Assembly (NCBI GenBank): GCA_949066965.1
Contig: CARTDA010000010.1
Location: 37,551-101,550, forward strand
Source of the DNA: COE1 sp949066965
GTDB lineage: Bacteria > Bacillota > Clostridia > Lachnospirales > Lachnospiraceae
Reading direction: 5' to 3'
Length of the DNA: 64,000 bases
Shown: positions 41,418-49,755 of the stretch, piece after piece
How positions within the stretch are numbered: the stretch's first letter is position 1
Layout: each line of letters starts with the position of its first letter
The notes under the pieces: model-generated
Seen by the model: only the letters and a program-made list of their open reading frames with translations
Database searches by the model: none
What the model was told of the DNA's origin: nothing
Made by a program: the position numbers and the translations under genes

Positions 41418-44280
41418 AAGGATTGGCGAGAGTTTGTATAATCTGATAACATCCAGGCTGCTCCTGTTATTTATCGTGTTTGCCGGAATGGCAGTGGTTT
41501 TGATTTACAGATTATTTGACCTGCAGATTGTGAATGGCGAATCATATCTGGATAACTTCCGCCTGATGATACAAAAGGAAAAGATTATCGAAGGAACCAG
41601 GGGAAATATCTATGACAGAAAGGGTAATCTTCTCGCGTATAATGAGCTTGCATATTCTGTCACCATAGAGGACGTGTATGAATCTGGTTCCGCCGGAAAC
41701 GAACAGCTGAATGACACGCTTTATAAGCTTATTCATATGATTGAGGATAATGGCGACAGCATTATCAGCGACTTCAATATTATTTTGAATGAAAACAATG
41801 ATTATGAGTTTACGGTGGAAGGCACGAGACTTTTACGCTTCAAGGCGGACGTGTACGGAATTGCTGCGATAGACAGTGATGATTTTAAGTATTACATGAG
41901 AAATGCGTCTGCACAGGAAATCATGGACTATCTGGTTAACCGGTTTAAAATAGGCACTTATCATGAAAATGCCAGCGGCAAGCGTGAATTTGTCCCCGAG
42001 GAAGGGTATACCAGGAGGGAAATTCTGGAATTGGTGACACTGCGGTACCAAATGAACCTGTACAGCTTCCAGAAATATATTCCCACGACTGTGGCAACAG
42101 ATGTCTCTTTGGAAACGGTCGCCGTCATAATGGAAAACGCCCCTGACCTTGAAGGCGTTGCCATTGAGGAGGATATGATACGCAGGTATAATTACCCTTA
42201 TTATTTTTCACATATTCTCGGGTACACAGGAAAAATTTCGTCGGAAGAACTGGCTGAGCTCTCGGCTCAGGACGAAAGCTATACCATGAATGATACAGTC
42301 GGAAAAGGCGGTATTGAACAGGTAATGGAACTGAAGCTTCAGGGGAAAAAGGGTTCTGAGACCATTTATGTCGACAACCTTGGAAAAGTGATTGAGACAA
42401 CGGATGTCGTTGAACCGCAGGCAGGAAACGATGTTTACCTGACATTGGACAAGGATTTGCAGGTAGCTATTTACAATATCCTGGAACAGAAAATAGCGGG
42501 TATTATCGTATCCAAAACCAGAAATATGTTTAACTATGACCCACTGACCTCCTCCTCGCGCCAGAATATCATTATTCCGATAGATGACGTTTACTTTGCG
42601 CTTTTTAACAACAATGTGATAGACATCAACCATTTTAGTGACGCGAACGCCTATGACACGGAAAAGGAAGTCTATCAGATTTTTCTGGATAAGCAGCAGA
42701 ATGTACTGGCTTCCCTCAGGGAAGAACTATCCACGTTGAAAACGCCGTACAATGAACTGACCAAGGAATATAAAAACTACGAGAGCTATGTTGTCTCTAT
42801 GCTGATGGATAAAGGTGTGCTGGTCAGCTCTGCCATTGACAGGGAGGATTCAACTTACATTGCATGGACGACAGAAGAGGTCATAAGCCTTAACGAATAT
42901 CTGACTTATGCAATATCCCAGAACTGGATTGATACGACAAAGCTTTCTGTGACATCCCAGTATTCAGACTCCACAGAAGTACTTAACAGCGTCATACAGT
43001 ATATTGTTGAAAATCTCCGCAATAATACAAAATTTTCGAAAAGGCTGTACAAATATATGATAAGCGACCAGACCATAACGGGAAGGCAAGTGTGCATGCT
43101 GTTATGGGAGCAGGACATAATCAATGTTGAAGAGAGCAAAATTACTGCATTGAAAAACGGTGTCAGCAATCCATATAATTTTATGCTGGAAATGATACAG
43201 ACATTGCAGATAACGCCGGCACAGCTGGCACTCGACCCATGTTCAGGCTCCTGTGTCGTGACAGACGTCAATACCGGGGAGGTGCTGGCGCTCGTCTCTT
43301 ACCCCGGATATGATATCAATAAGCTGGCAAACGGTGTAGACGCCGATTATTTTGCGAAGCTTCAGGCAGATTTATCGGTACCGCAGTGGAGCGCCGCCAC
43401 GCAGCAGGAGACGGCTCCCGGTTCTACCTTTAAGATGGTATCGGCGGTAGCCGCCATGCAGGAGGGCGTCATTTCATCACTGACGGAAACAGTTTTCTGT
43501 ACAGGTATCTTTGACAAGATAGAGCCACCGATTCGATGCTGGTCATCCGCAGGACATGGCTCCATGAATTTGTCCAACGCAATAGCAAATTCGTGCAATG
43601 TGTTCTATTACGAGGTGGGCTACCGGCTGGGGCAGGACAGCAATGGCTATAACAGCGAATATGGACTATCGCGTCTGCGAAAATATGCGGACATGTTTGG
43701 ACTGACGGAAAAATCCGGTATTGAGATAACAGAATCAGAACCAAAATTTTCGGATGAGTATATTGTCCCATCGGCAATCGGACAGGGAACGAATAACTAT
43801 ACAACAGTCGGACTGGCACGGTATGTCACGGCAGTTGCAAACAGCGGGACAGTATTCAAGCTGAGCCTCCTGGACAAGCTGACCGATTCAAAGGGTAACC
43901 TTATTGAGGATTATACGCCGGAGATCAGAAACACGATTGACATTGACAGCAGCATATGGGATGCCATTCATGCCGGTATGCGGACAGTCATTGAAAAGAA
44001 GCAGTATTATAAGGATTTGGCAGTAAATGTTGCCGGAAAAACCGGTACAGCGCAGGAAGGACGGAACCGTACCAACCATGCAGTTTTTCTCAGTTATGCA
44101 CCCTATGAAAATCCAGAGATATCAATAACAGTGCGTATCGCATATGGATACAGCTCAGATTACGCAGCACAGACTGCAAGGGATGTATATAAATATTACT
44201 ATGGACTGGCAGGGGAAGACGAACTGCTGACAGGAACGGCAGAGATTCCCGAAACCGTCAGTGGAATACAGCAGGATTAA
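41410..44280 (+). CDS. mrdA: Penicillin-binding protein 2 (elongation transpeptidase), long form
   Basis: This class B PBP crosslinks lateral-wall peptidoglycan with RodA. The protein of about 956 residues is much longer than the usual 600-700. It has an N-terminal membrane helix (LLLLFIVFAGMAVVLIYRLF), the pedestal with GTRGNIYDRKGNLLAYN, an insertion of over 200 residues (about 370-600), and the transpeptidase domain. That domain has STFK (near 672), SCN and KTGTAQ (near 876). I favour TTG 41410, spaced correctly from AAAGAGGTGA, over ATG 41386. The gene closes the mreBCD-PBP2 unit before minC. Confidence 0.93.
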   Translation: MFRRIGESLYNLITSRLLLLFIVFAGMAVVLIYRLFDLQIVNGESYLDNFRLMIQKEKIIEGTRGNIYDRKGNLLAYNELAYSVTIEDVYESGSAGNEQLNDTLYKLIHMIEDNGDSIISDFNIILNENNDYEFTVEGTRLLRFKADVYGIAAIDSDDFKYYMRNASAQEIMDYLVNRFKIGTYHENASGKREFVPEEGYTRREILELVTLRYQMNLYSFQKYIPTTVATDVSLETVAVIMENAPDLEGVAIEEDMIRRYNYPYYFSHILGYTGKISSEELAELSAQDESYTMNDTVGKGGIEQVMELKLQGKKGSETIYVDNLGKVIETTDVVEPQAGNDVYLTLDKDLQVAIYNILEQKIAGIIVSKTRNMFNYDPLTSSSRQNIIIPIDDVYFALFNNNVIDINHFSDANAYDTEKEVYQIFLDKQQNVLASLREELSTLKTPYNELTKEYKNYESYVVSMLMDKGVLVSSAIDREDSTYIAWTTEEVISLNEYLTYAISQNWIDTTKLSVTSQYSDSTEVLNSVIQYIVENLRNNTKFSKRLYKYMISDQTITGRQVCMLLWEQDIINVEESKITALKNGVSNPYNFMLEMIQTLQITPAQLALDPCSGSCVVTDVNTGEVLALVSYPGYDINKLANGVDADYFAKLQADLSVPQWSAATQQETAPGSTFKMVSAVAAMQEGVISSLTETVFCTGIFDKIEPPIRCWSSAGHGSMNLSNAIANSCNVFYYEVGYRLGQDSNGYNSEYGLSRLRKYADMFGLTEKSGIEITESEPKFSDEYIVPSAIGQGTNNYTTVGLARYVTAVANSGTVFKLSLLDKLTDSKGNLIEDYTPEIRNTIDIDSSIWDAIHAGMRTVIEKKQYYKDLAVNVAGKTGTAQEGRNRTNHAVFLSYAPYENPEISITVRIAYGYSSDYAAQTARDVYKYYYGLAGEDELLTGTAEIPETVSGIQQD

Positions 44281-44359
44281 TTGTGCACAGATATATCTGA
44301 GTATATCAGCCACAAGAGTGTTGTCACAGAAGGACTAGTGAAAAACAAAAGGAGCAAAT

Positions 44360-45040
44360 GTGAAGAATTCAGTTATTTTAAAAAGTTTTCCAAATGGCAT
44401 ATCCGTAATTATGGATGACACAATTTCGTTTCAGGAATTGCTGGAGAATATTGCGGTCAAATTCAGGGAAGCGGACGGTTTTTTTAAAAATGCATCGGTT
44501 GCAATTTCCCTGGAAGGAAGAGAACTGACCGAAAACCAGGAGCGGGAAATACTGGATGCGATTACGCAGAATTCGCGTTTGAATATACTATGCCTTATGG
44601 GAAAAGATGAGGAGAAAAATTTAAAGTTTCTCGGAATACAGAACAATCTGAAATTTCAGGAGGATGAAAACTGCGGACAGTTTTACCGGGGGACGCTGCG
44701 GGACGGAGCCAGCATCGAGACAGAGCACAGTATCATTATTCTGGGTGATGTCTGTGAAGGAAGCCGTGTGTATTCCGGCAAGGACATTGTGGTGCTTGGC
44801 AGCCTGGCTGGTGATGTGTATGCGGGAGCCGGCGGAAATAACAATCATTTCGTCGTTGCACTTGATATGAACCCGCATATGCTTCAGATAGGCGACCTTG
44901 TGTATGACAGTCAGCCACGGAAAACAACAAGATGGGGATTTCATAAGCCCAAAACAGAACCAAGGATTGCATATACCAGCAATGGAAAAGTGCAGATGGA
45001 GTCTATTACCAAAGAATTGCTGGACAATTTTACACTGTAG
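44360..45040 (+). CDS. minC: Septum-site-determining protein MinC
   Basis: MinC blocks FtsZ assembly away from mid-cell. The 226-residue protein has an N-terminal FtsZ-interacting domain (about 1-95) and a C-terminal beta-helix that dimerises and binds MinD (GTLRDGASIETEHSIIILGD, VLGSLAGDVYAGAGG, ATRIAY-like PRIAY). It starts at GTG, 6 nt after AAAGGAGC. First gene of minCDE. Confidence 0.94.
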   Translation: MKNSVILKSFPNGISVIMDDTISFQELLENIAVKFREADGFFKNASVAISLEGRELTENQEREILDAITQNSRLNILCLMGKDEEKNLKFLGIQNNLKFQEDENCGQFYRGTLRDGASIETEHSIIILGDVCEGSRVYSGKDIVVLGSLAGDVYAGAGGNNNHFVVALDMNPHMLQIGDLVYDSQPRKTTRWGFHKPKTEPRIAYTSNGKVQMESITKELLDNFTL

Positions 45041-45122
45041 AGAATGCCGTGAAATAATTTGCGGCAGTCTCTGACTGGTGTTTTGGCGTCCGGAGAACCA
45101 TTAATGATAATGGAGGATTCCT

Positions 45123-45932
45123 ATGAGTGAAGTAATTGTTGTTACATCCGGAAAAGGCGGTGTGGGAAAGACCACCACATCTGCAAACGTAGGAACAGGT
45201 CTTGCGGAGCTGGGAAAAAGTGTTGTTTTGATCGATGCAGATATCGGACTTCGGAATCTGGACGTTGTGATGGGACTGGAAAACCGCATCGTCTATAACC
45301 TTGTGGATGTCATAGAGGGAAACTGCAGGTTAAAACAGGCACTGATAAAGGACAAAAGACATTCCGGGCTGTTTCTGATGCCGGCGGCACAGACAAGGGA
45401 TAAAAACTGTATCACACCAGGGCAGATGGTAAAATTGATTGACAGTCTGCGGGAACAGTTTGATTACATAATTCTGGATTGTCCCGCAGGAATTGAACAG
45501 GGGTTCCAGAATGCGATAGCAGGCGCCGACCATGCGATTGTAGTGACAACCCCGGAGGTTTCTGCAATCAGGGATGCGGACAGGATTATCGGACTTCTCG
45601 AGGCAAATGAGATTAAGAAAGTCGATCTGGTCTTAAACAGACTGCGTCAGGATTTGATACGCCGCGGAGAAATGATGACTGTCGATGATGTACTTGACAT
45701 ATTGGGGCTGCCGCTTCTCGGGGTTGTTCCTGACGATGAGAACGTCGTAATCGCCACAAACCAGGGCGAACCGCTCGTGGGAAAAAATTCAGATGCCGGA
45801 CAAGCGTTTTTCAATATTTGCAAGCGTCTTGAAGGCAAAGAGGTTCCTTTTAAGGATTTTGGAAAAAATGTCACAATTTGGACAAGATTTTCAGGATTAT
45901 TCAAAAAAAATCTACAGGAGGAGCGGGCATGA
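45123..45932 (+). CDS. minD: Septum-site-determining ATPase MinD
   Basis: The 269-residue ATPase recruits MinC to the membrane. The deviant Walker A motif GKGGVGKTT is at residues 10-18, with IDADIGLRNLDVVMGLE and the switch DCPAGIEQGF following. The C-terminal amphipathic segment (WTRFSGLFKKNLQEE) is the membrane-targeting helix. ATGGAGG precedes its start, and its stop overlaps minE by 4 bp. Confidence 0.97.
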   Translation: MSEVIVVTSGKGGVGKTTTSANVGTGLAELGKSVVLIDADIGLRNLDVVMGLENRIVYNLVDVIEGNCRLKQALIKDKRHSGLFLMPAAQTRDKNCITPGQMVKLIDSLREQFDYIILDCPAGIEQGFQNAIAGADHAIVVTTPEVSAIRDADRIIGLLEANEIKKVDLVLNRLRQDLIRRGEMMTVDDVLDILGLPLLGVVPDDENVVIATNQGEPLVGKNSDAGQAFFNICKRLEGKEVPFKDFGKNVTIWTRFSGLFKKNLQEERA

Positions 45933-46198
45933 ATATATTTTCTATTTTTAAAAGAAAAACATCCAGTCAGATTGCAAAGGACAGGCTTAAAATTTTGCTG
46001 ATATCAGACAGGGTGAACTGTTCTCCTGAAATGATGGAGCTGATTAAAAATGATATTGCACAGGTGATTTCAAAGTATATGAAAATTGATTCTACCAGCA
46101 TGGAAGTACAGATATCAAAGACAGGAAGTTCGGGAAGAAATGGGAAAAAAATGCCTGTTTTATACGCCAATATTCCGATACTGGATTTGCGGGACTGA
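45929..46198 (+). CDS. minE: Cell-division topological factor MinE
   Basis: MinE stimulates the MinD ATPase and drives oscillation or polar exclusion. It has 89 residues, the normal size: an N-terminal membrane/MinD-binding part (IFSIFKRKTSSQIAKDRLKILLI) and a C-terminal beta-alpha dimer domain. The frame is open from 45878, but GGAGGAGCGGGC precedes the ATG at 45929, which overlaps the minD stop (ATGA). Confidence 0.94.
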   Translation: MNIFSIFKRKTSSQIAKDRLKILLISDRVNCSPEMMELIKNDIAQVISKYMKIDSTSMEVQISKTGSSGRNGKKMPVLYANIPILDLRD

Positions 46199-46245
46199 AT
46201 GACGAAATTAGGATTTGTAAGGAATGAAGGACAGGGAAAGGGAAA

Positions 46246-47358
46246 ATGCTAAAAAAATACAGAGTAAGGGATTATGATTTTAAACTGATATTTTTGCTGG
46301 CGGCAATTACAATTATTGGTATATTGTCAATCGGCAGTGCGAGGATGGAACTTCAGAACAAACAGATTCAGGGGTTTGTCATGGGTTTTTTTATCATGAT
46401 AGTGCTTTCGTTTTTTGACTATTCCTTTTTCCTGCGCTTTCACTGGGGAATCTATGCACTCAACATTGTGTTTCTACTCATGGTTGTATTTTTTGGCAGG
46501 GAAGTGAACAATGCAAAGCGCTGGCTTTTAATCGGCGGAATACAGTTCCAGCCGTCAGAGCTTACCAAGATTATGCTTATTTTGTTTTATTCCCAGTTTA
46601 TCATGAAACACCGTGAAAAACTGAATTCCTTAAAGAATATTGCAGCGATGCTGATATTGTTGGCACCACCACTATACCTTATTTATGACCAGCCCGACAT
46701 GTCTACGAGCGTAGTCGTAGTGGTGATTTTCTGTATTGTATGGTATGTGGGGGGGCTCAGCTACAAGTTCATATTTGGCACGCTTGCCGTAGCGGTACCG
46801 GCAGCGGTTATATTTTTTATCATGGTTTTGCAGCCGGACCAGACAATTATTAACAGTTATCAGCAGGAGCGTATCCTTGCATGGCTTGAGCCGGAAAAGT
46901 ACGCCCAGACAACAGCCTATCAGCAGACAAACGCAATGATGGCAATTGGTTCCGGCCAGTTATGGGGAAAAGGTTTAAACAACAACATGATTTCTGTCAA
47001 AAACAGTAATTTTGTGTCAGAACCACAGACGGACTTTATATTTACCATTGTAGGCGAGGAGTTAGGGTTTGTCGGCGGATGCACTGTTGTCGCGCTTCTG
47101 TTTCTGATTACGCTGGAATGCCTGAATGTTGCAAGAAAGGCAAAGGATTTGGCAGGAACGTGCATTGCGTCAGGAATGGCAGCGCTTGTCGGGTTCCAGA
47201 GCTTTGTGAACATCTCAGTGGCAACGGGGCTTTTTCCCAATACTGGTTTACCGCTGCCGTTTGTAAGCTATGGGCTGACATCCCTGGTCAGTCTTTATAT
47301 CGGAATGGGGATTGTCCTCAATGTACGTCTACAGTGTGTCAGAAAATACAATAATTAA
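46246..47358 (+). CDS. rodA: RodA/FtsW-family peptidoglycan polymerase
   Basis: This SEDS glycosyltransferase polymerises lipid II and partners with PBP2. The 370-residue protein has about ten transmembrane segments. Signature blocks include NAKRWLLIGGIQFQPSELTKI, YDQPDMSTSVV (the catalytic Asp region), TDFIFTIVGEELGFVGG and the C-terminal NTGLPLPFVSYGLTSLVS. Location after mreBCD-PBP2-minCDE points to RodA rather than FtsW. Confidence 0.93.
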   Translation: MLKKYRVRDYDFKLIFLLAAITIIGILSIGSARMELQNKQIQGFVMGFFIMIVLSFFDYSFFLRFHWGIYALNIVFLLMVVFFGREVNNAKRWLLIGGIQFQPSELTKIMLILFYSQFIMKHREKLNSLKNIAAMLILLAPPLYLIYDQPDMSTSVVVVVIFCIVWYVGGLSYKFIFGTLAVAVPAAVIFFIMVLQPDQTIINSYQQERILAWLEPEKYAQTTAYQQTNAMMAIGSGQLWGKGLNNNMISVKNSNFVSEPQTDFIFTIVGEELGFVGGCTVVALLFLITLECLNVARKAKDLAGTCIASGMAALVGFQSFVNISVATGLFPNTGLPLPFVSYGLTSLVSLYIGMGIVLNVRLQCVRKYNN

Positions 47359-47360
47359 TA

Positions 47361-47501
47361 TTACTGTTCACGCCCCATCTGATATTGGCACACTTTTGGC
47401 TATTAATGGCGTAAACAGCAACAGTTTATGCACACAAATTGATAAAGGGCATCAATTTGGCGCATGATTTCCACTACTTTGATGAACGTCTAAACAGTAA
47501 C
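47361..47501 (+). repeat. Inverted-terminus element, family B-like copy 3
   Basis: Ends TTACTGTTCACG and CGTCTAAACAGTAA form an imperfect inverted repeat. An internal hairpin CAAATTGAT-AAAGGGC-ATCAATTTG is present. The interior differs from copies 1 and 2, so the relation rests on the termini. Confidence 0.5.
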
Positions 47502-47606
47502 TAATTAATTTATTATAAAAATAACAATAAATTATATAGATTTTTGAACGCAAAGGAGTTAAAATATTCTTAGATAAAATAGACAAAGGAAGGTGCATAT
47601 AAAATT

Positions 47607-48002
47607 ATGAATATTGCTTTAATCGCACATGATGGAAAAAAGAAATTAATGCAGAACTTTTGTATAGCATACAGAGGAATCCTGAGTAAGAACGAGTTGT
47701 TTGCAACGGGTACGACAGGAAGGCTGATAGAGGAAGTGACAAATCTCAATATCCATAAGTATCTGGCTGGGCATCTGGGCGGTGAGCAGCAGATTTGTGC
47801 ACAGATTGAGCATAATCAGATAGACCTTGTCATTTTTTTGCGGGATCCGTTAAATTCAAAGTCGCATGAACCGGATGTGAATAATGCGGTGAAGCTTTGC
47901 GATATGCACAACATTCCATTGGCGACAAACCTTGCATCGGCAGAGCTTTTAATTAAGTCACTTGACAGAGGAGATTTGGACTGGCGTGAAATGTACAAAT
48001 AA
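47607..48002 (+). CDS. mgsA: Methylglyoxal synthase
   Basis: The enzyme converts dihydroxyacetone phosphate to methylglyoxal and phosphate, a bypass that relieves sugar-phosphate build-up. The 131-residue protein has the normal length. AHDGKK (residues 7-12), the phosphate-binding GTTGRLI and DPLNSKSHEPDV with the catalytic His and Asp are present. At the position of the catalytic-base Asp (GGDQQ in E. coli) it has Glu60 (GGEQQ). The carboxypeptidase gene begins inside its end. Confidence 0.92.
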   Translation: MNIALIAHDGKKKLMQNFCIAYRGILSKNELFATGTTGRLIEEVTNLNIHKYLAGHLGGEQQICAQIEHNQIDLVIFLRDPLNSKSHEPDVNNAVKLCDMHNIPLATNLASAELLIKSLDRGDLDWREMYK

Positions 48003-48972
48003 ACTTAGCAGGACAGTATGTGTTGTATTGCTTGTTTTGATGCTGGCGGCAAATCTTACAGGCTGTGGTGCAAAGGACTATACTTTTGCATATGATAGGA
48101 ACAGAAATAATTCAAGCTTTTCTGTTGCATCACACACACAGGGAGAGACGATTGATGCCTTTGCATCAGGGCTGTGCATTGTGACTGGTGATGTTTCCGG
48201 AGGAACGACAGTTGATATGTCCCAGGCAGAGGCGGCAGGTCTGTTTGACGTTACATCAGGCAAGGTAATCTATGCAAAAAATGTCCATGAAAAACTGAAT
48301 CCGGCGAGTCTTACCAAGGTACTTACGGCGTTATGCGCCTTAAAGTACGGAAACCTGGATGATGTCCTTACTGCCTCCGAAAACGTTTATATTGGTGAAT
48401 CGGGCGCGGTAAAACTCGGCATCGAGGCGGGCGATACCATGACAATGGACCAGGCGCTGCATGCACTTTTATTAAAATCGTCCAATGATGTGGCTATCAT
48501 GATTGCAGAACATATTGGTGGAAGCGTGGAAGGTTTTGCGGAAATGATGAATGATATGGCGAACAGTCTGGGCGCCACAAACAGTCACTTTGTCAATCCA
48601 CACGGACTTACAGATCCGAATCACTACACAACAGCGTATGATTTGTACCTGATATCCAATGAAGTTTTGAAGTATGATAAATTCACAGAGTTAATACACA
48701 CTTCAAATTATACATCCACCTATCATGATAAAGACAATAATGAAAAGAGTATTGATATCCAAAATTCCAATGCTTACATCAAGGGGGAGGCATTTGCACC
48801 TGATAATGTGACCGTGATTGGCGGAAAGACAGGGACTACCAGCGCAGCGGGAAACTGCCTGATTCTCTACTCAAAGGACAAATCAGGTAATCCTTATATT
48901 TCCGTAGTCCTCAAATCGAGCGACAAGACTACAATGTATCAGGAAATGACAGATTTGTTAAAGGAAATATGA
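47986..48972 (+). CDS. D-alanyl-D-alanine carboxypeptidase (PBP5-like)
   Basis: This extracytoplasmic serine peptidase trims the terminal D-Ala from peptidoglycan stem peptides. The protein of about 328 residues has an N-terminal signal with a lipobox (ANLTGCG), so it is probably a lipoprotein. Active-site motifs are SLTK (PASLTKVLTAL), SSND and KTGTT. It lacks the extra C-terminal PBP5 domain and amphipathic helix. I favour GTG 47986 after GAGGAG; the frame is open from TTG 47962. It overlaps mgsA by 17 bp. Confidence 0.9.
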   Translation: MKCTNKLSRTVCVVLLVLMLAANLTGCGAKDYTFAYDRNRNNSSFSVASHTQGETIDAFASGLCIVTGDVSGGTTVDMSQAEAAGLFDVTSGKVIYAKNVHEKLNPASLTKVLTALCALKYGNLDDVLTASENVYIGESGAVKLGIEAGDTMTMDQALHALLLKSSNDVAIMIAEHIGGSVEGFAEMMNDMANSLGATNSHFVNPHGLTDPNHYTTAYDLYLISNEVLKYDKFTELIHTSNYTSTYHDKDNNEKSIDIQNSNAYIKGEAFAPDNVTVIGGKTGTTSAAGNCLILYSKDKSGNPYISVVLKSSDKTTMYQEMTDLLKEI

Positions 48973-48986
48973 TATGGAAGCTGATA

Positions 48987-49054
48987 GTAACGGTTCAGCC
49001 TGGGTTTTTCACGGTTTGATGCCTGAAACAGGAAGCAGAAGGCTAAACTGTTAT
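48987..49054 (+). repeat. Imperfect inverted repeat, possibly a decayed family B element
   Basis: GTAACGGTTCAGCCT at the left pairs with AGGCTAAACTGTTAT at the right apart from wobbles and one mismatch. The ends resemble TTACTGTTCA/TGAACAGTAA termini. Confidence 0.35.
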
Positions 49055-49082
49055 ATTGATATACAAATATAAAAAGTTTAAG

Positions 49083-49111
49083 TTGTATTTTTCACAGTAT
49101 TCATCTATAAT
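49083..49111 (+). promoter_or_regulatory. Promoter of the P-loop protein gene
   Basis: TTGTAT (49083-49088) and TATAAT (49106-49111) with a 17-bp spacer; leader of about 90 nt. Confidence 0.7.
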
Positions 49112-49207
49112 TAAAATAAGGATATGCTAAATATAACGTATACCTGTTCAGGAACAGTCTTAAATTGTGGGACTCTGGACAATACACAAATTATAGGAGG
49201 TATTGCT

Positions 49208-49630
49208 ATGGTGCAGCTTATTGTAGGAAAAAAGGGAAAAGGCAAGACAAAAATTATTTTGGATATGGTGAATAAAGAGGTGTCAACTGCCTCTGGAAAT
49301 ATCGTATATCTTGACAAAGGCAATGACCATATGTATGAACTAAATAACAAAGTAAGGCTTATTAACGTAAAGGATTATGGAGTTGCCAGTGCGGACGAAT
49401 TTGTTGGCTTCATTCGTGGCATCGTTTCTCAGGATCATGATCTGGAACAGGTTTATTTTGATGGATTCTTAAAAATTTCTTGTCTTGAAGGTTCGGACAG
49501 GCTTGAAGAAATTATGAGTAAGCTCGATTCAATTAGCAATACATATGGATTTAAAATTATAGCAAGTGTTTCGGTAGATGAGGCTGAATTGTCTGACGAC
49601 TTAAAGTCAAAGGTAATTGTTTCCTTATAA
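49208..49630 (+). CDS. Small P-loop protein of unknown function
   Basis: The 140-residue protein has a Walker A-like motif GKKGKGKTK at residues 7-15 and a possible Walker B (QVYFDGF). No recognisable partner domain follows. It is about the size of a minimal nucleotide-binding fold. The frame is open from 49124, but AGGAGG at 49194-49202 sets the start at 49208. It is transcribed alone between a clear promoter and terminator, upstream of the HlyD-like/yggS/sepF group. Function not recognised. Confidence 0.75.
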   Translation: MVQLIVGKKGKGKTKIILDMVNKEVSTASGNIVYLDKGNDHMYELNNKVRLINVKDYGVASADEFVGFIRGIVSQDHDLEQVYFDGFLKISCLEGSDRLEEIMSKLDSISNTYGFKIIASVSVDEAELSDDLKSKVIVSL

Positions 49631-49661
49631 CAAATTGAAGCAAATGGTATGTTTAAAAATG

Positions 49662-49693
49662 AAGCCTCGGAGAATCGTTGCCGGGGCTTTTTG
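49662..49693 (+). terminator. Terminator after the P-loop gene
   Basis: Stem AAGCCTCGG/CCGGGGCTT (one wobble), 10-nt loop and five Ts. Confidence 0.85.
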
Positions 49694-49755
49694 ATGCACA
49701 CGGACACAAGTCTGTTTCCTTACTTGATTTTATTGTATGAATGGAGAATTTATCT

